DNA from: DASSKA01 sp963839365
GTDB taxonomy: Bacteria > Actinomycetota > Actinomycetes > Propionibacteriales > Nocardioidaceae
Length of the DNA: 64,000 bases
Reading direction: 5' to 3'
Assembly (NCBI GenBank): GCA_963839365.1
Contig: CAWIUT010000003.1
Span: 496,001-560,000, forward strand
Shown: piece by piece, positions 18,733-27,178 of the stretch
Numbering within the stretch: the stretch's first letter is position 1
Layout of the letters: each line of letters opens with the position of its first letter
The notes under the pieces: model-generated
The model's input: the letters and a program-made list of their open reading frames with translations, nothing else
Databases searched by the model: none
What the model was told of the DNA's origin: nothing
Position numbers and translations under genes: made by a program

Positions 18733-19734
18733 ATGAGTCACTCCACTACCTCGACCCAGCGCGCGCTCGGCGTCTCGGAGCAGCGCGACGTGCATGACCA
18801 GCCCGAGGGCACACCGCGGCCTCGCATCAGGAAGAAGCAGGGGTTCGCCCTTCTCGTGCTGGTCCTTCCGGCCCTGCTGCTGTTCGGCGGCTTCGTGGTC
18901 TACCCGCTGCTGGCCGGCGTCCGGTACAGCTTCTACAACTGGACCGGCACCGGTCCCTTGACGAACTTCGTCGGGCTCGGCAACTACCACTACACACTGT
19001 TCGGCACCAGCTTTGCTCACGAGTTCTGGCAGGCGGTCTGGCACAACGCCTACTTCTTCATCATCTCGATGGTCCTGACGCTGGTGATCGGGCTCGGGCT
19101 CGCCTACCTGCTCATGCTCAGCACAGAGCGGGCTTCGCGCCGGTACACAGTCATCTACATGCTCCCGTTCACGTTGCCGCCAGCGGTGGTGGCCTACATC
19201 TGGGCGCTCTATCTCGAGCCGAACACCGGCGTCTACTACAACGTGGTGGACTTCCTGCATCTCCACGCGCTGGCTGCGCCGTTCCTGGGGTCGACCACAC
19301 TCGCGCTGCCCACGATCGCGGTGATCACCGCCTGGGTGGGCATGGGCTTCCCGGTGCTCGTGTTCCTCGCCGCGCTCACGGAGGTGCCCATGGACACCTT
19401 GGAGGCGGCCGCACTGGACGGCGCGGGCAGGTTCCGGATCCTCTGGTCGGTGCTGATTCCCGCGATCCGGCCGACGATCCTGATGATCACCTCGATGAAC
19501 TTCATCGGCGCTTTCAGCACCTTCGACCTGATCTACATACTCGAGGGGACGCAGGCCGGCCCCGACTCCTCCACCGACGTGCTCGGCACCTTGTTCTACC
19601 GCACCGGCTTCGGTGGGTTCGGCTCCACGGCGCAGTCGATGGGCCTCGCAACGGCCCTCGCGGTGGTCGGCTTCATCATCGTGATGGCATGCTCGGCGGG
19701 GTTCCTCTGGCTCCAGAAGCGTTACGCGGACTGA
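18733..19734 (+). CDS. Sugar ABC transporter permease, MalF-like
   Basis: 333 aa from ATG 18733 (a TTG at 18721 would add four residues; agga is 3 bp upstream of the ATG, a short spacing). Six membrane segments starting near residue 38 (FALLVLVLPALLLFGGFVV). The EAA loop is present as LEAAALDGAGRFRILWSVLIP (shown in part). YNWTGTG and the NYHYTLF periplasmic region are typical of MalF/UgpA subunits. Partner of the MalG-like permease; the ATPase is probably the one at 8861, since none is encoded beside the permeases. Confidence 0.92.
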   Translation: MSHSTTSTQRALGVSEQRDVHDQPEGTPRPRIRKKQGFALLVLVLPALLLFGGFVVYPLLAGVRYSFYNWTGTGPLTNFVGLGNYHYTLFGTSFAHEFWQAVWHNAYFFIISMVLTLVIGLGLAYLLMLSTERASRRYTVIYMLPFTLPPAVVAYIWALYLEPNTGVYYNVVDFLHLHALAAPFLGSTTLALPTIAVITAWVGMGFPVLVFLAALTEVPMDTLEAAALDGAGRFRILWSVLIPAIRPTILMITSMNFIGAFSTFDLIYILEGTQAGPDSSTDVLGTLFYRTGFGGFGSTAQSMGLATALAVVGFIIVMACSAGFLWLQKRYAD

Positions 19735-19756
19735 GACCAGGGATGGCTGGGTCGGC

Positions 19757-20917
19757 TCAGCCGCCCCGCACCAGGTCGGCCACGGCCGCGCGCACCGGCA
19801 TCAGGTCCGGACCGTCACGGTGTGGGTGCACCCGGTTGGTGAGCAGCGTTGCCACCACGCCGCGCTCCCGGTCGACGATCAGCGACGTGCCGGTGAAGCC
19901 GGTGTGGCCGCGCACGTGCGCACAGTCACGGCCCATGAAGCTCGTTTGTCCGATCCGGAGACCGAGGCTGTGCCCGAAACCCTCTCGGGACCGGACCCGT
20001 TCCGCGTCGCCCGGCCCGAGCATTGCCGGAAGCTGGTTCTCCCACAACAACCGAGCGACCTCGGGCCGCAGCACACCGGGCAGGCCGTCCAGGACCGCCT
20101 CTCCGAACCGCAGCACGTCGGGGACGGTCGCGAACAGTCCGGCGTTGCCCGAGACGCCGCCCAGCGCGTACGCCGTCTCGTCGTGCACCACGCCGTGCAC
20201 CAGCGGCCTACCGAGCCTGGGCTGACGCTCGGTCGGCGCCGTACGACGTACGTCAGGACGGAACGTGGTGTCGTGCAGCTCCAGCGGGTGCAGGAGATGG
20301 TCGACCACCAAGGTCCCCCAGTCTCGGCCGGTGGCGCGTTCCGCGACCGCCATCGCGGTGATGTAACCGAGACAGGAGTACTCGAACTCCCGCCCGGCCG
20401 GCCGCACCAGGCGCACCTCCAGGATGTCGGCGAGCACCCTTGCCCGGCTCCGCGGACCCCAGCGTGACTGCGGGGTGCCGATGTCCTCGACGTGCCGATG
20501 CCAGCCCTCCCAGCTGGCGGGCAGGCCGGCGGTGTGGCTGAGCAGGTGAGCGACCGTGACCGCTGTCTTCTGGTCGGTGCGGTACTCAGGCAACCATCGG
20601 GCGACCGGTTCGTCGAGCCGGAACGCCCCCTCACCGGCCAGCGCCAGGAGCGTGACGGCGGTGTACACCTTGGTGACGGAAGCAAGGTCGTAGACCGTCG
20701 ACTCGCCGACCGGCACCCGGCTCGCCGCGGGCAGCAGGTCGCCGGTGGCGGCGTGGCTGGCAAGCGCCCCGATGGCGCCCACCTCGAGGACATCCTTGGA
20801 GTCCGTTCGCCCCCAGGACGCTCCCGGCACCACCCCGCTGCCAACGGCGCCATCAAGGACATCCCTGACCGCCGCCGCTCGGGCGCCGGGAGACGCTGGA
20901 ACTGACACGTTATGCAC
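19757..20917 (-). CDS. Beta-lactamase-fold serine hydrolase (AmiE/YbbE-like)
   Basis: 386 aa class C beta-lactamase/PBP fold. Catalytic SxxK is in LASVTKVYTA (about residue 80), the Tyr motif is YSCLGYI (YxN replaced by YSC), and a KTG-equivalent HTGFTGTS is near residue 335. HLLSHTAGLPASW is the usual post-motif block. No signal peptide is apparent. In Bacillus a related gene (ybbE, amiE) sits in the murQ-murR-namZ cluster and removes peptide from MurNAc, so an amidase or peptide-trimming role on muropeptides fits. True substrate unproven. Convergent with the permease gene and separated by 22 bp. Confidence 0.82.
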   Translation of the reverse strand: MHNVSVPASPGARAAAVRDVLDGAVGSGVVPGASWGRTDSKDVLEVGAIGALASHAATGDLLPAASRVPVGESTVYDLASVTKVYTAVTLLALAGEGAFRLDEPVARWLPEYRTDQKTAVTVAHLLSHTAGLPASWEGWHRHVEDIGTPQSRWGPRSRARVLADILEVRLVRPAGREFEYSCLGYITAMAVAERATGRDWGTLVVDHLLHPLELHDTTFRPDVRRTAPTERQPRLGRPLVHGVVHDETAYALGGVSGNAGLFATVPDVLRFGEAVLDGLPGVLRPEVARLLWENQLPAMLGPGDAERVRSREGFGHSLGLRIGQTSFMGRDCAHVRGHTGFTGTSLIVDRERGVVATLLTNRVHPHRDGPDLMPVRAAVADLVRGG

Positions 20918-21028
20918 CCTACCGGGGGTCCGTGAGCCGGAAGCGCCCTCGGCTTCCTGCCACGTCGCCGCGAAGGGCTCGGGCGCGTTGCCGCGAGAAA
21001 GGTCTATGGTCCCTGTGACTGTGGAATT

Positions 21029-22363
21029 GTGGCCCTTATGCTCCGGTCAATGGAGCATGGGAGCGGCCGGATCGTGCTGGGAAGGGTGTTGGAAGCTGCT
21101 GAGGCTGCCTCACCTGTTGAGTCTGTCGAAGCGGTCACCTGGGAGCTCGGCACGGCCCTTCAAGCCACCGCGGTGTCCTTTCTCATCGCCGACCTTTCAG
21201 GGCGGGCGCTCGTTCGTCTCGCACATGTGCCCCTGCCTGCCGCCGACAAGACCAACCCCCGCGGCCCGCTTGCTCGCGGACTGCGGCGGGACGCGAAGGA
21301 GGCTGCGACGACGGTCCCCTTCGACGGTGGGCCTGAAGAGCAGGCGGTGCGGACCCAACGCGTCCAGGTTCTGCCACCTGCGGGAGGGAACTCGGGTCTC
21401 GGCCATGCCAACTGGCGTGTGCTTGCGCCCGTCACCGAGCGCGGCGAGGCCATTGGCCTGCTGGAGCTCTTCCTTCCTGCGGAGCCCGACACCAGCGTCG
21501 TCGCTGACATCGCCCAGCTCGCTCACGTTCTGGCTTTCGTGGTGATCGCCAATCGCCGGCACACCGATCTGTATGAATGGGGACAGCGCACTCGTCCGCT
21601 CAGCCTGTCCGCCGAGATCCAGCACCGGCTCCTTGCCGGGCCGCAGACCTGTGAGGCCGGATCCTTCACGCTCGCGGGCTGGCTGGAACCGGCGTCCTCC
21701 ATCGCCGGCGACACGTTCGACTTCAGCCTCGCGCGCGACATGTTGCACCTTTCGATAACCGATGCGATGGGTCACGGCGTGGGGGCTGCCCTGAACGCGA
21801 CGCTGTGCGTGGGGAGTCTTCGGAACACCCGCAACGACGGAGCGTCACTGCTCGACCAGGTTGCCTCAGCCAACCAGGCACTCGCCGACCATGCGGTCAA
21901 CAGCGGACTCGAGGACTTCGTGACGGGAGTGATGGGGCGCCTCGATCTGCGTACTGGTTCGATGGAGCTGGTCAACGCCGGGCACGTTGCCCCCTACCTC
22001 GTACGCGGCGCCGTCGCCGGCATCGACCTGCCGGTTGACCTCCCGATGGGACTCTTCGCCGACACTGCCTATCGCAGCTGCCATGTCAGCCTGGAGCCAG
22101 GCGACCGGATCGTCTTCGTGACCGACGGCATGCTCGAGCGTCGTGCTGCCGGTCTCGATCTCCCCCGAGAGATCAGCGCGACCCGGCAGCTTCACCCACG
22201 CGAGGCTGTCCGGGCCCTGGCCGATCGCGTCCTCGACGAAACCGGTGGGAGACTCAGCGACGACGCCACCGTCCTGTGTCTCGACTGGCACAGTGGTCAC
22301 GGGCGTGACCGCACCAGCGTTCACGGCGCTGACCATGGCCGCGTCAGCGAGCCGCTTACCTAG
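21029..22363 (+). CDS. GAF-like/PP2C SpoIIE-type serine phosphatase
   Basis: 444 aa. The first 180 residues resemble a degenerate GAF sensor (LGTALQATAVSFLIADLSGRALVRL, WRVLAPVTERGEAIGLLEL). The PPM/SpoIIE domain covers about 195-425 with metal-binding Asp in SIAGDTFDF and TDAMGHGVGAALNA, VNAGHVAPYL, VFVTDGMLERR and SDDATVLCLDW. Such enzymes (RsbU-like) dephosphorylate anti-sigma antagonists in stress and development signalling. No partner STAS or anti-sigma gene is adjacent. GTG start chosen; internal ATGs at 21038 and 21050 are possible. Confidence 0.88.
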   Translation: MALMLRSMEHGSGRIVLGRVLEAAEAASPVESVEAVTWELGTALQATAVSFLIADLSGRALVRLAHVPLPAADKTNPRGPLARGLRRDAKEAATTVPFDGGPEEQAVRTQRVQVLPPAGGNSGLGHANWRVLAPVTERGEAIGLLELFLPAEPDTSVVADIAQLAHVLAFVVIANRRHTDLYEWGQRTRPLSLSAEIQHRLLAGPQTCEAGSFTLAGWLEPASSIAGDTFDFSLARDMLHLSITDAMGHGVGAALNATLCVGSLRNTRNDGASLLDQVASANQALADHAVNSGLEDFVTGVMGRLDLRTGSMELVNAGHVAPYLVRGAVAGIDLPVDLPMGLFADTAYRSCHVSLEPGDRIVFVTDGMLERRAAGLDLPREISATRQLHPREAVRALADRVLDETGGRLSDDATVLCLDWHSGHGRDRTSVHGADHGRVSEPLT

Positions 22364-22451
22364 GGTCCGCGGGGCCGCCGGGCCCGGAGCTTGTGCACCA
22401 GGCCCGCCAGAGCCGGCCGGTCACCGGGTTCGCCGAAGTGCCGCACTGGCG

Positions 22452-22661
22452 TCAACGGGAGCCTTCGAGCCGGAGGGCCAGCTTGGGGCAGACCCGGACG
22501 GCCTCGCGGGCTTCGTCGAGCAGGTCCACGGGCACGTCATCGCCGCCCACGATGGGGAAGCCCCAGTCGTCGAGGGTGATCAGCTCGGGGAGTATCTCGG
22601 CGCACATTCTGCGCCCGTCGCAGGCAATGGGGTTGACCCGCAGCCTGATGGCGGCTGTCAT
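22452..22661 (-). CDS. Ferredoxin, [3Fe-4S]-type
   Basis: 69 aa. Starts at ATG 22661, overlapping the stop of the NuoF-like gene (ATGA); the open frame runs further upstream only by reading out of that gene's frame. Three Cys in the small actinobacterial ferredoxin pattern: IACDGRRMC (C-x5-C) and VCPKLAL near the C-terminus. The fourth ligand position is not Cys, favouring a [3Fe-4S] cluster. The middle ELITLDDWGFPIV is typical of this family. Last gene of the redox operon, likely electron acceptor or donor for the NuoF-like flavoprotein. Confidence 0.85.
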   Translation of the reverse strand: MTAAIRLRVNPIACDGRRMCAEILPELITLDDWGFPIVGGDDVPVDLLDEAREAVRVCPKLALRLEGSR

Positions 22662-23959
22662 CGCTCTGTCCGCGGTGGGACGGGCAGGATGCTGGCTGTC
22701 CGGGTGGCGCAGCACCAGCCTCGTGCGTGCTGCGCCAGCTCAGGGCCGAAGACTGCGATGGCGCTGCGGATCAGCCTGATGACGCCGTCGGGATGGCGGC
22801 AGGCACCGCGGCCGTCGACCTGGCCGAGCCACCGCTGCAGCCTGGTCAGATCATAAGTACGTCCCTGGGAGAGCCGCTGCAGTTCGCCGGCGATCGCATC
22901 CAGGCCGAAGAGGCATGGGCCGCACTGGCCCGCCGATTCGTCCGCGAGGTAGCGCACCACCTTGGTGGTTTCAACGAGCCCGCAAGCATCCTCGGGCAAC
23001 GCCGCGAGCAGACCGGCGCCCACGCTCGCGCCCAGGGACGCCAGACCTGACGACGAGTAACACAGGCCTGCCGCAGATGCAGGGACCCAGGTGCCGAAGT
23101 AGCCGCCGAGCAGCAGCGCCTGCAGCGGTGCGGATCCGCCTCCGGCAAGACTGAGCACCTGCCGGATCGGGGATCCGATCGCGATCTCGTGCACGCCTGG
23201 GCGGTCCACTGCTCCCAGGATGGTGACGAGCATCGAGCCTGGCTGCTGGCTCGTGCCGACCCCCCGGAACCACGGTGCGCCGTAGCGGGCGATGAGGGCG
23301 AGGTGTGCCAGGGTCTCGACGTTCTGCACGAGCGTTGGCCTTCGGCCGAGCCCTCGTTCGGAGAGTCTCGGCGGCGAGTTGGTCGGAGTGGGGGTGCCGC
23401 GCTCGATCCAGTGGATGAGGGCGCTGGCTTCCCCGCCGACGAACCGGTCGGCGCCCGTCATGACCACGATCCGGATCCGATCGGAGCTGGCATGTCGGCG
23501 CTCGGCGGCCGCGTCGTCCACGATGTCGCGGACGGAGTGGTGGACGACGACGACTGCCTGGCTGGCGCCGACCATCTCGGCGGCAACAGCCGCCCCGTCC
23601 AGCACCAGGTGCGGTGACTGGGCGAGCAGGACCTTGTCCTTGGCGCTTGCCGGCTCCCCTTCTGTCCCGTTCGCCACGACGACAGGGCGGTGTCCGGCAG
23701 CCACCGCCGCCAGCTTCTTGGCGGTGGGAAACCCAGCGCCGCCCCGGCCGGTGAGCCCCGCCCGGCCCACTTCCTCGATCATCGCTTCGCGCTGCCGACG
23801 GTCCAAGCCGGATGACCGTAGCTCGCCGTACCGGGCGAGGTGGGCTGTCAGGCTGGGGGGACCGGCCCACGGGTTCGCCGGCAGCAAGCGAGGCAGTCGG
23901 TCCGGCGCCGACGCGCCCGCTGACCCGGACTGGTGCTGAAGACTAGTGGTGGCGCGCAT
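22658..23959 (-). CDS. NuoF-like (51-kDa) FMN/iron-sulfur oxidoreductase
   Basis: 433 aa from ATG 23959, which overlaps the TAA of the membrane gene (TAATG). The frame is open for 219 more codons upstream, but that part is the membrane gene read out of frame. FMN/NADH fold: GLTGRGGAGFPTAKK (about residue 70) and NGTEGEPASAKDK (about 98). An SLBB region follows. The iron-sulfur domain has SAGQCGPCLFG and GACRHPDG: three Cys remain, while the first Cys of the usual ESCGxCxPC is Ala. Probably passes electrons between a pyridine nucleotide, ferredoxin and the membrane protein. Direction is not evident. Confidence 0.88.
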   Translation of the reverse strand: MRATTSLQHQSGSAGASAPDRLPRLLPANPWAGPPSLTAHLARYGELRSSGLDRRQREAMIEEVGRAGLTGRGGAGFPTAKKLAAVAAGHRPVVVANGTEGEPASAKDKVLLAQSPHLVLDGAAVAAEMVGASQAVVVVHHSVRDIVDDAAAERRHASSDRIRIVVMTGADRFVGGEASALIHWIERGTPTPTNSPPRLSERGLGRRPTLVQNVETLAHLALIARYGAPWFRGVGTSQQPGSMLVTILGAVDRPGVHEIAIGSPIRQVLSLAGGGSAPLQALLLGGYFGTWVPASAAGLCYSSSGLASLGASVGAGLLAALPEDACGLVETTKVVRYLADESAGQCGPCLFGLDAIAGELQRLSQGRTYDLTRLQRWLGQVDGRGACRHPDGVIRLIRSAIAVFGPELAQHARGWCCATRTASILPVPPRTER

Positions 23960-24576
23960 TACCGAGCCGGCCCTCTCCTCGGCGTGATCCGCTCGTAGCC
24001 CGCCGAGGGCAGGGCCGGCGGAGCGCTGTGCCTGACCGTGGCGATGAGGCGCGCCAGCACCGCCGTTGCCACCACGCCCGCACACGCCCACTCGATCAGC
24101 GCAACCCACCAGATCCCCAGGTCGTTGCCTGCTGTCAGGGAATGCGCGAACGCCATCGGCCACGCCAGGTACGCCAGCCAGTGCACCACCCGCCAGGCAT
24201 GAAAGCCCATACGGCGGCGCAACAGACTGGTGATCAGCACGGCGCCGCCGAGATCGACAGCCAGGGTCCCCCAGCCGATCGCGAGCCCCCGATAGCTGGA
24301 CAAGAAAGGCAGCACAGTGGCGGCCCAGCCGATCGACACAAATGGGTCCAGAAGGGCGGTCACGACATGCAGTGCGAGGAACGCGATCAGGAACAGGGCG
24401 AGCGTCCTGTGCAGCTCGGCGAAGACGAAACGCGGCCAGTGCCTTGGCGCCGAGCCCAAGCGCGTCGAGACGCCCAGGACCATCACGACACTGAACAGGA
24501 CCAGGAGCACCAACCCGCTGGCACGCGAGACGAACCACAGGCCCTGAGAACCGGTGACCGCAGTGGCTGCGTTCAT
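23959..24576 (-). CDS. Ferric-reductase-like transmembrane cytochrome b-type protein
   Basis: 205 aa from ATG 24576 (MNAATAVTGSQGLWFVSRASG), preceded by a ggggagacgggag ribosome site. About six hydrophobic helices. Candidate haem-ligand His residues are in ELHRTLALFLIAFLALHVVTAL and HAWRVVHWLAYLAWPMAFAHSL, the pattern of ferric-reductase/YedZ-like domains. No flavin or NAD domain is fused; the NuoF-like protein encoded directly downstream probably fulfils that role. Likely moves electrons across the cytoplasmic membrane. Confidence 0.85.
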   Translation of the reverse strand: MNAATAVTGSQGLWFVSRASGLVLLVLFSVVMVLGVSTRLGSAPRHWPRFVFAELHRTLALFLIAFLALHVVTALLDPFVSIGWAATVLPFLSSYRGLAIGWGTLAVDLGGAVLITSLLRRRMGFHAWRVVHWLAYLAWPMAFAHSLTAGNDLGIWWVALIEWACAGVVATAVLARLIATVRHSAPPALPSAGYERITPRRGPAR

Positions 24577-24825
24577 CTCCCGTCTCCCCGCATTGTCCTG
24601 CCCAGGACATCCCCACCCGGCCGCACCTTCGCTTCGCCGGTCTCGTTCCAAGCGGCGGTTGTCATCGTGGTCGCTCCTCGCGGCGTCTGAGTCAGACGAC
24701 CACTCCCACCGACAGGTGCTGGCATCGTCATCTCAGGTTGTTGGGGCACTGAAGCCCCCACCAGGGCCAAAGGGCCCGATGGCCCGGTCCACTCCCCTGT
24801 TCGGCCGGGTGGATGTCGCCACGTG

Positions 24826-25881
24826 TCAAGCGGGGACACTTGGGGCACCTCCTGGATCGGCGCCGCCATACACGTGGCTGCGCGATGGCACTGCGACACG
24901 GTCACCGTCGTTACGCGGCCAGTCGCCTGCGTAGCGCACTTCCCCGTGGCGGGCGACGAGCCGCGCCGGCACACGGGCTTTCGCCAGCCATTCTTCTGCC
25001 TGGTCGCCGGCGACGATCGCGGCTGTGGCCGCAGCGTTGGCGTCGGCGCACGTCGCCGCCGCAACGCTCACCGTCCGCCATGGCCCGTCCGCGGGCAGCC
25101 CGGTCCTGGGATCCACGATGTGATGCATCACGCGGCCCGCCCGCCGCCACTGACGGCAGGTGATCGAGGAGGTCGCCACCGCCCCGCTGGCCAGCCGGAC
25201 CGGCTGGGTCCGCGACGAGCCTGCCGGGTCTGGCTCGTCGGCCACCAGGATCGGCCAGCCGTCACACGGCGACTGCCCGGCGACCGCCAGATCACCCCCG
25301 AGGCTGACCAGCACGCCGCCGGTCCGGCTGTTCGCTGCCATCGCCGCCCGGACTGCACGGTCGGATCCCAGGCCCTTGGCGGTGGCACCCAGGTCGAGCC
25401 GCACCCCGGCGGGCAGGTGGAGCATCGGGCCGTCGAGCCGGACCCGGTCCCATCCCGGGGCCGGGGCCGCGGCACCAACCGGCTCACGCCGATCGGCATC
25501 GACGGCAGCGAAGTCTCGGTCGTAGCCGAGAGAGATGAGGGCGTCGCCGACCGTGGGGTCCGCCAACCCCCCGGTCCACCGTGCTGCTGCCAGCGCGACG
25601 CTGACTGCCTCTGCGAGCCCGTCGCTCAGCATGAACAGGCCGCCGCGGCGCCGATGGAGCCAGGAGATCTCGGAGTCCTGCCGGAATCGGCTGGCCTGGC
25701 GGTCCAGCGCACCGAGGACGCGGTCCACGGCTTCGAGTGCCGCGCCGAGATTCTCCGGCGGCCACACCGCGACTCGGGCGGTGGTGCCCAGCGCGGCGCG
25801 TTCAGCAACCGCGACAGTGGCATCGCCGGTACCGACACGTCGCCACGATGCAGGCATGCTGTGCACGGACATCGAGGTCAC
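24826..25881 (-). CDS. apbE: FAD:protein FMN transferase (ApbE family)
   Basis: 351 aa. ApbE blocks: DRQASRFRQDSEISWLH, GGLADPTVGDALISLGYDRDF, VRLDLGATAKGLGSDRAV (shown in part: LDLGATAKGLG), GVLVSLGGDLAVAG, SSITCRQW and HHIVDPRTGLPAD. The last includes the conserved Asp/His that bind Mg and FAD. ApbE attaches FMN covalently to Ser/Thr of redox proteins. No typical lipobox is seen at the N-terminus, so it may work inside or be anchored otherwise. It sits between the redox genes and the small anchored protein; the gap to the membrane gene is about 250 bp. Confidence 0.92.
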   Translation of the reverse strand: MTSMSVHSMPASWRRVGTGDATVAVAERAALGTTARVAVWPPENLGAALEAVDRVLGALDRQASRFRQDSEISWLHRRRGGLFMLSDGLAEAVSVALAAARWTGGLADPTVGDALISLGYDRDFAAVDADRREPVGAAAPAPGWDRVRLDGPMLHLPAGVRLDLGATAKGLGSDRAVRAAMAANSRTGGVLVSLGGDLAVAGQSPCDGWPILVADEPDPAGSSRTQPVRLASGAVATSSITCRQWRRAGRVMHHIVDPRTGLPADGPWRTVSVAAATCADANAAATAAIVAGDQAEEWLAKARVPARLVARHGEVRYAGDWPRNDGDRVAVPSRSHVYGGADPGGAPSVPA

Positions 25882-25885
25882 CCCA

Positions 25886-26332
25886 TCAGTTGTCGTGGTA
25901 GGCGGGGACGTGCTGGACGTGGGTGACCACGGTCTTGCCGTTCACGACATGAGTGGTGGTTGTCGTCGTCACGCCGGATGCGCTGGTCGTTGCGACGGAG
26001 TGAGCCACCCGCGGTCCGCTCGTCCCATTCGTCACCGCCGAGGTGCCGGTACCGGTGGTGCTGGACGCCGAGGTGGCCATCGGAGCCGAGACGGGGACGG
26101 CGTTGTGCACCAGGGCAAGGGTGGTGGCCCCGGTGCCGACGACCAGCGCGGCCGCCGTCCAGTTCGACAACCGCCGCACCCGGCGCAGGCCCTCGGTTCG
26201 CCGTTGTCCCGTCCCGCCTGCCGGAGCTCCCGGGCTGGCACTCGGCAGTGGCACCCACCTCTCAGTCGAGGCTGAACCGGCGTCTCCCGGCGAGGGCTGC
26301 TGCCCGCTGGGGGGTTTGCGGTCATTGCTCAT
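25886..26332 (-). CDS. Small membrane-anchored protein upstream of apbE, unknown function
   Basis: 148 aa from ATG 26332 with ggaagg eight bases upstream. Layout: polar, proline-rich cytoplasmic N-terminus (about 1-50), one membrane helix (WTAAALVVGTGATTLALV, about 52-70), then an exported Ser/Thr-rich domain ending VVNGKTVVTHVQHVPAYHDN. The stop is only 4 bp from the apbE start, so the two are co-translated. The stretch SASGVTTTTTT loosely recalls the SGAT flavinylation site of ApbE substrates, but no full FMN-binding domain is recognised. First gene of the redox operon. Confidence 0.7.
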   Translation of the reverse strand: MSNDRKPPSGQQPSPGDAGSASTERWVPLPSASPGAPAGGTGQRRTEGLRRVRRLSNWTAAALVVGTGATTLALVHNAVPVSAPMATSASSTTGTGTSAVTNGTSGPRVAHSVATTSASGVTTTTTTHVVNGKTVVTHVQHVPAYHDN

Positions 26333-26411
26333 GACGTTCTGCCTTCCGCTCTTGTCGCGACCGGGCGCCGCCCGGCAAACCCAGAGTGCGCGCGCAGCCA
26401 TGAGCCGTCCG

Positions 26412-26461
26412 TGAGAGAAAGATGTAAGCGTTCACATCTGCGTGCCGTTTCGCGGCTCTCA
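26412..26461. promoter_or_regulatory. Nested inverted repeats in the divergent control region of the redox operon and two-component genes
   Basis: Inner repeat AGATGT (26420-26425), 8-bp spacer, ACATCT (26434-26439). Outer repeat TGAGAG (26412-26417) and CTCTCA (26456-26461). The site lies 80 bp before the redox operon start and about 35 bp before the response-regulator start. It is a plausible binding site for that regulator. Confidence 0.4.
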
Positions 26462-26495
26462 TCGTTTTCCGCAACTACTGGGTAGCCTCGCTTGC

Positions 26496-27176
26496 ATGCG
26501 GGTGCTGGTGATCGAGGACCAGCTGCGGATGGCGCAGCTGGTCAAGCGGGCGCTCGAGGAGGAGGGCCACGCCGTAGACGTCTCCGGGGACGGCCGGGAG
26601 GGCCTGTGGATGGCGACCGAGAATCCCTATGCCGCGATCATCCTGGATGTCATGCTTCCGGGACTCGACGGCTTCGAGCTGTGCCGGCGACTCCGTGAAG
26701 CTGGTATCTGGGTGCCGGTGCTGATGCTCACCGCCCGCGACGAGGTTGGTGACCGGGTCCGTGGGCTGGACGCGGGTGCAGACGACTATCTGGTCAAGCC
26801 GTTCAGCCTGCTGGAGCTCGCGGCGAGGCTGCGGGCTCTCACGCGTCGAGATGACCGCCCCCGCCCAGCGGTGCTCTCCATCGGGGACCTGAAGCTGGAT
26901 CCCGCGACCAAGCGTGCGTGGCGCGCAGAAACCGAGCTCGAGCTGTCCCCCAAGGAGTTCGCCCTGCTTGAGCTCTTCCTGCGTCACCCGGGCACCGTGC
27001 TGACCCGGTCCCAGATCATCGACGCCGTGTGGGACTTCGCCTACGACGGCACATCAAATGTCGTCGACCAGTACGTGAACTACCTGCGCCGCAAGGTCGA
27101 CACGCCGTTCGGGCGCAGCGATATCCAGACGGTTCGAGGGATGGGCTACCGGCTACGCGACGGGGAGCCCGGATAG
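26496..27176 (+). CDS. OmpR/PhoB-family response regulator
   Basis: 226 aa from ATG 26496 (MRVLVIEDQLRMAQLV). Receiver domain with acidic pair ED, phospho-acceptor Asp in AAIILDVMLPGLDGFEL (residue about 51), Thr in MLTARD and Lys in YLVKPFSL. C-terminal winged helix: LSPKEFALLELFLRHPGTVLTRSQI and VDQYVNYLRRKVD, ending QTVRGMGYRL. The kinase follows after 2 bp. It diverges from the redox operon and probably controls it. Confidence 0.93.
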   Translation: MRVLVIEDQLRMAQLVKRALEEEGHAVDVSGDGREGLWMATENPYAAIILDVMLPGLDGFELCRRLREAGIWVPVLMLTARDEVGDRVRGLDAGADDYLVKPFSLLELAARLRALTRRDDRPRPAVLSIGDLKLDPATKRAWRAETELELSPKEFALLELFLRHPGTVLTRSQIIDAVWDFAYDGTSNVVDQYVNYLRRKVDTPFGRSDIQTVRGMGYRLRDGEPG

Positions 27177-27178
27177 AC

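Noticed and set aside
23960..24616. 219-codon N-terminal extension of the NuoF-like protein
   Set aside because: It is the ferric-reductase-like membrane gene read out of frame; the TAATG junction at 23959 is a better start.
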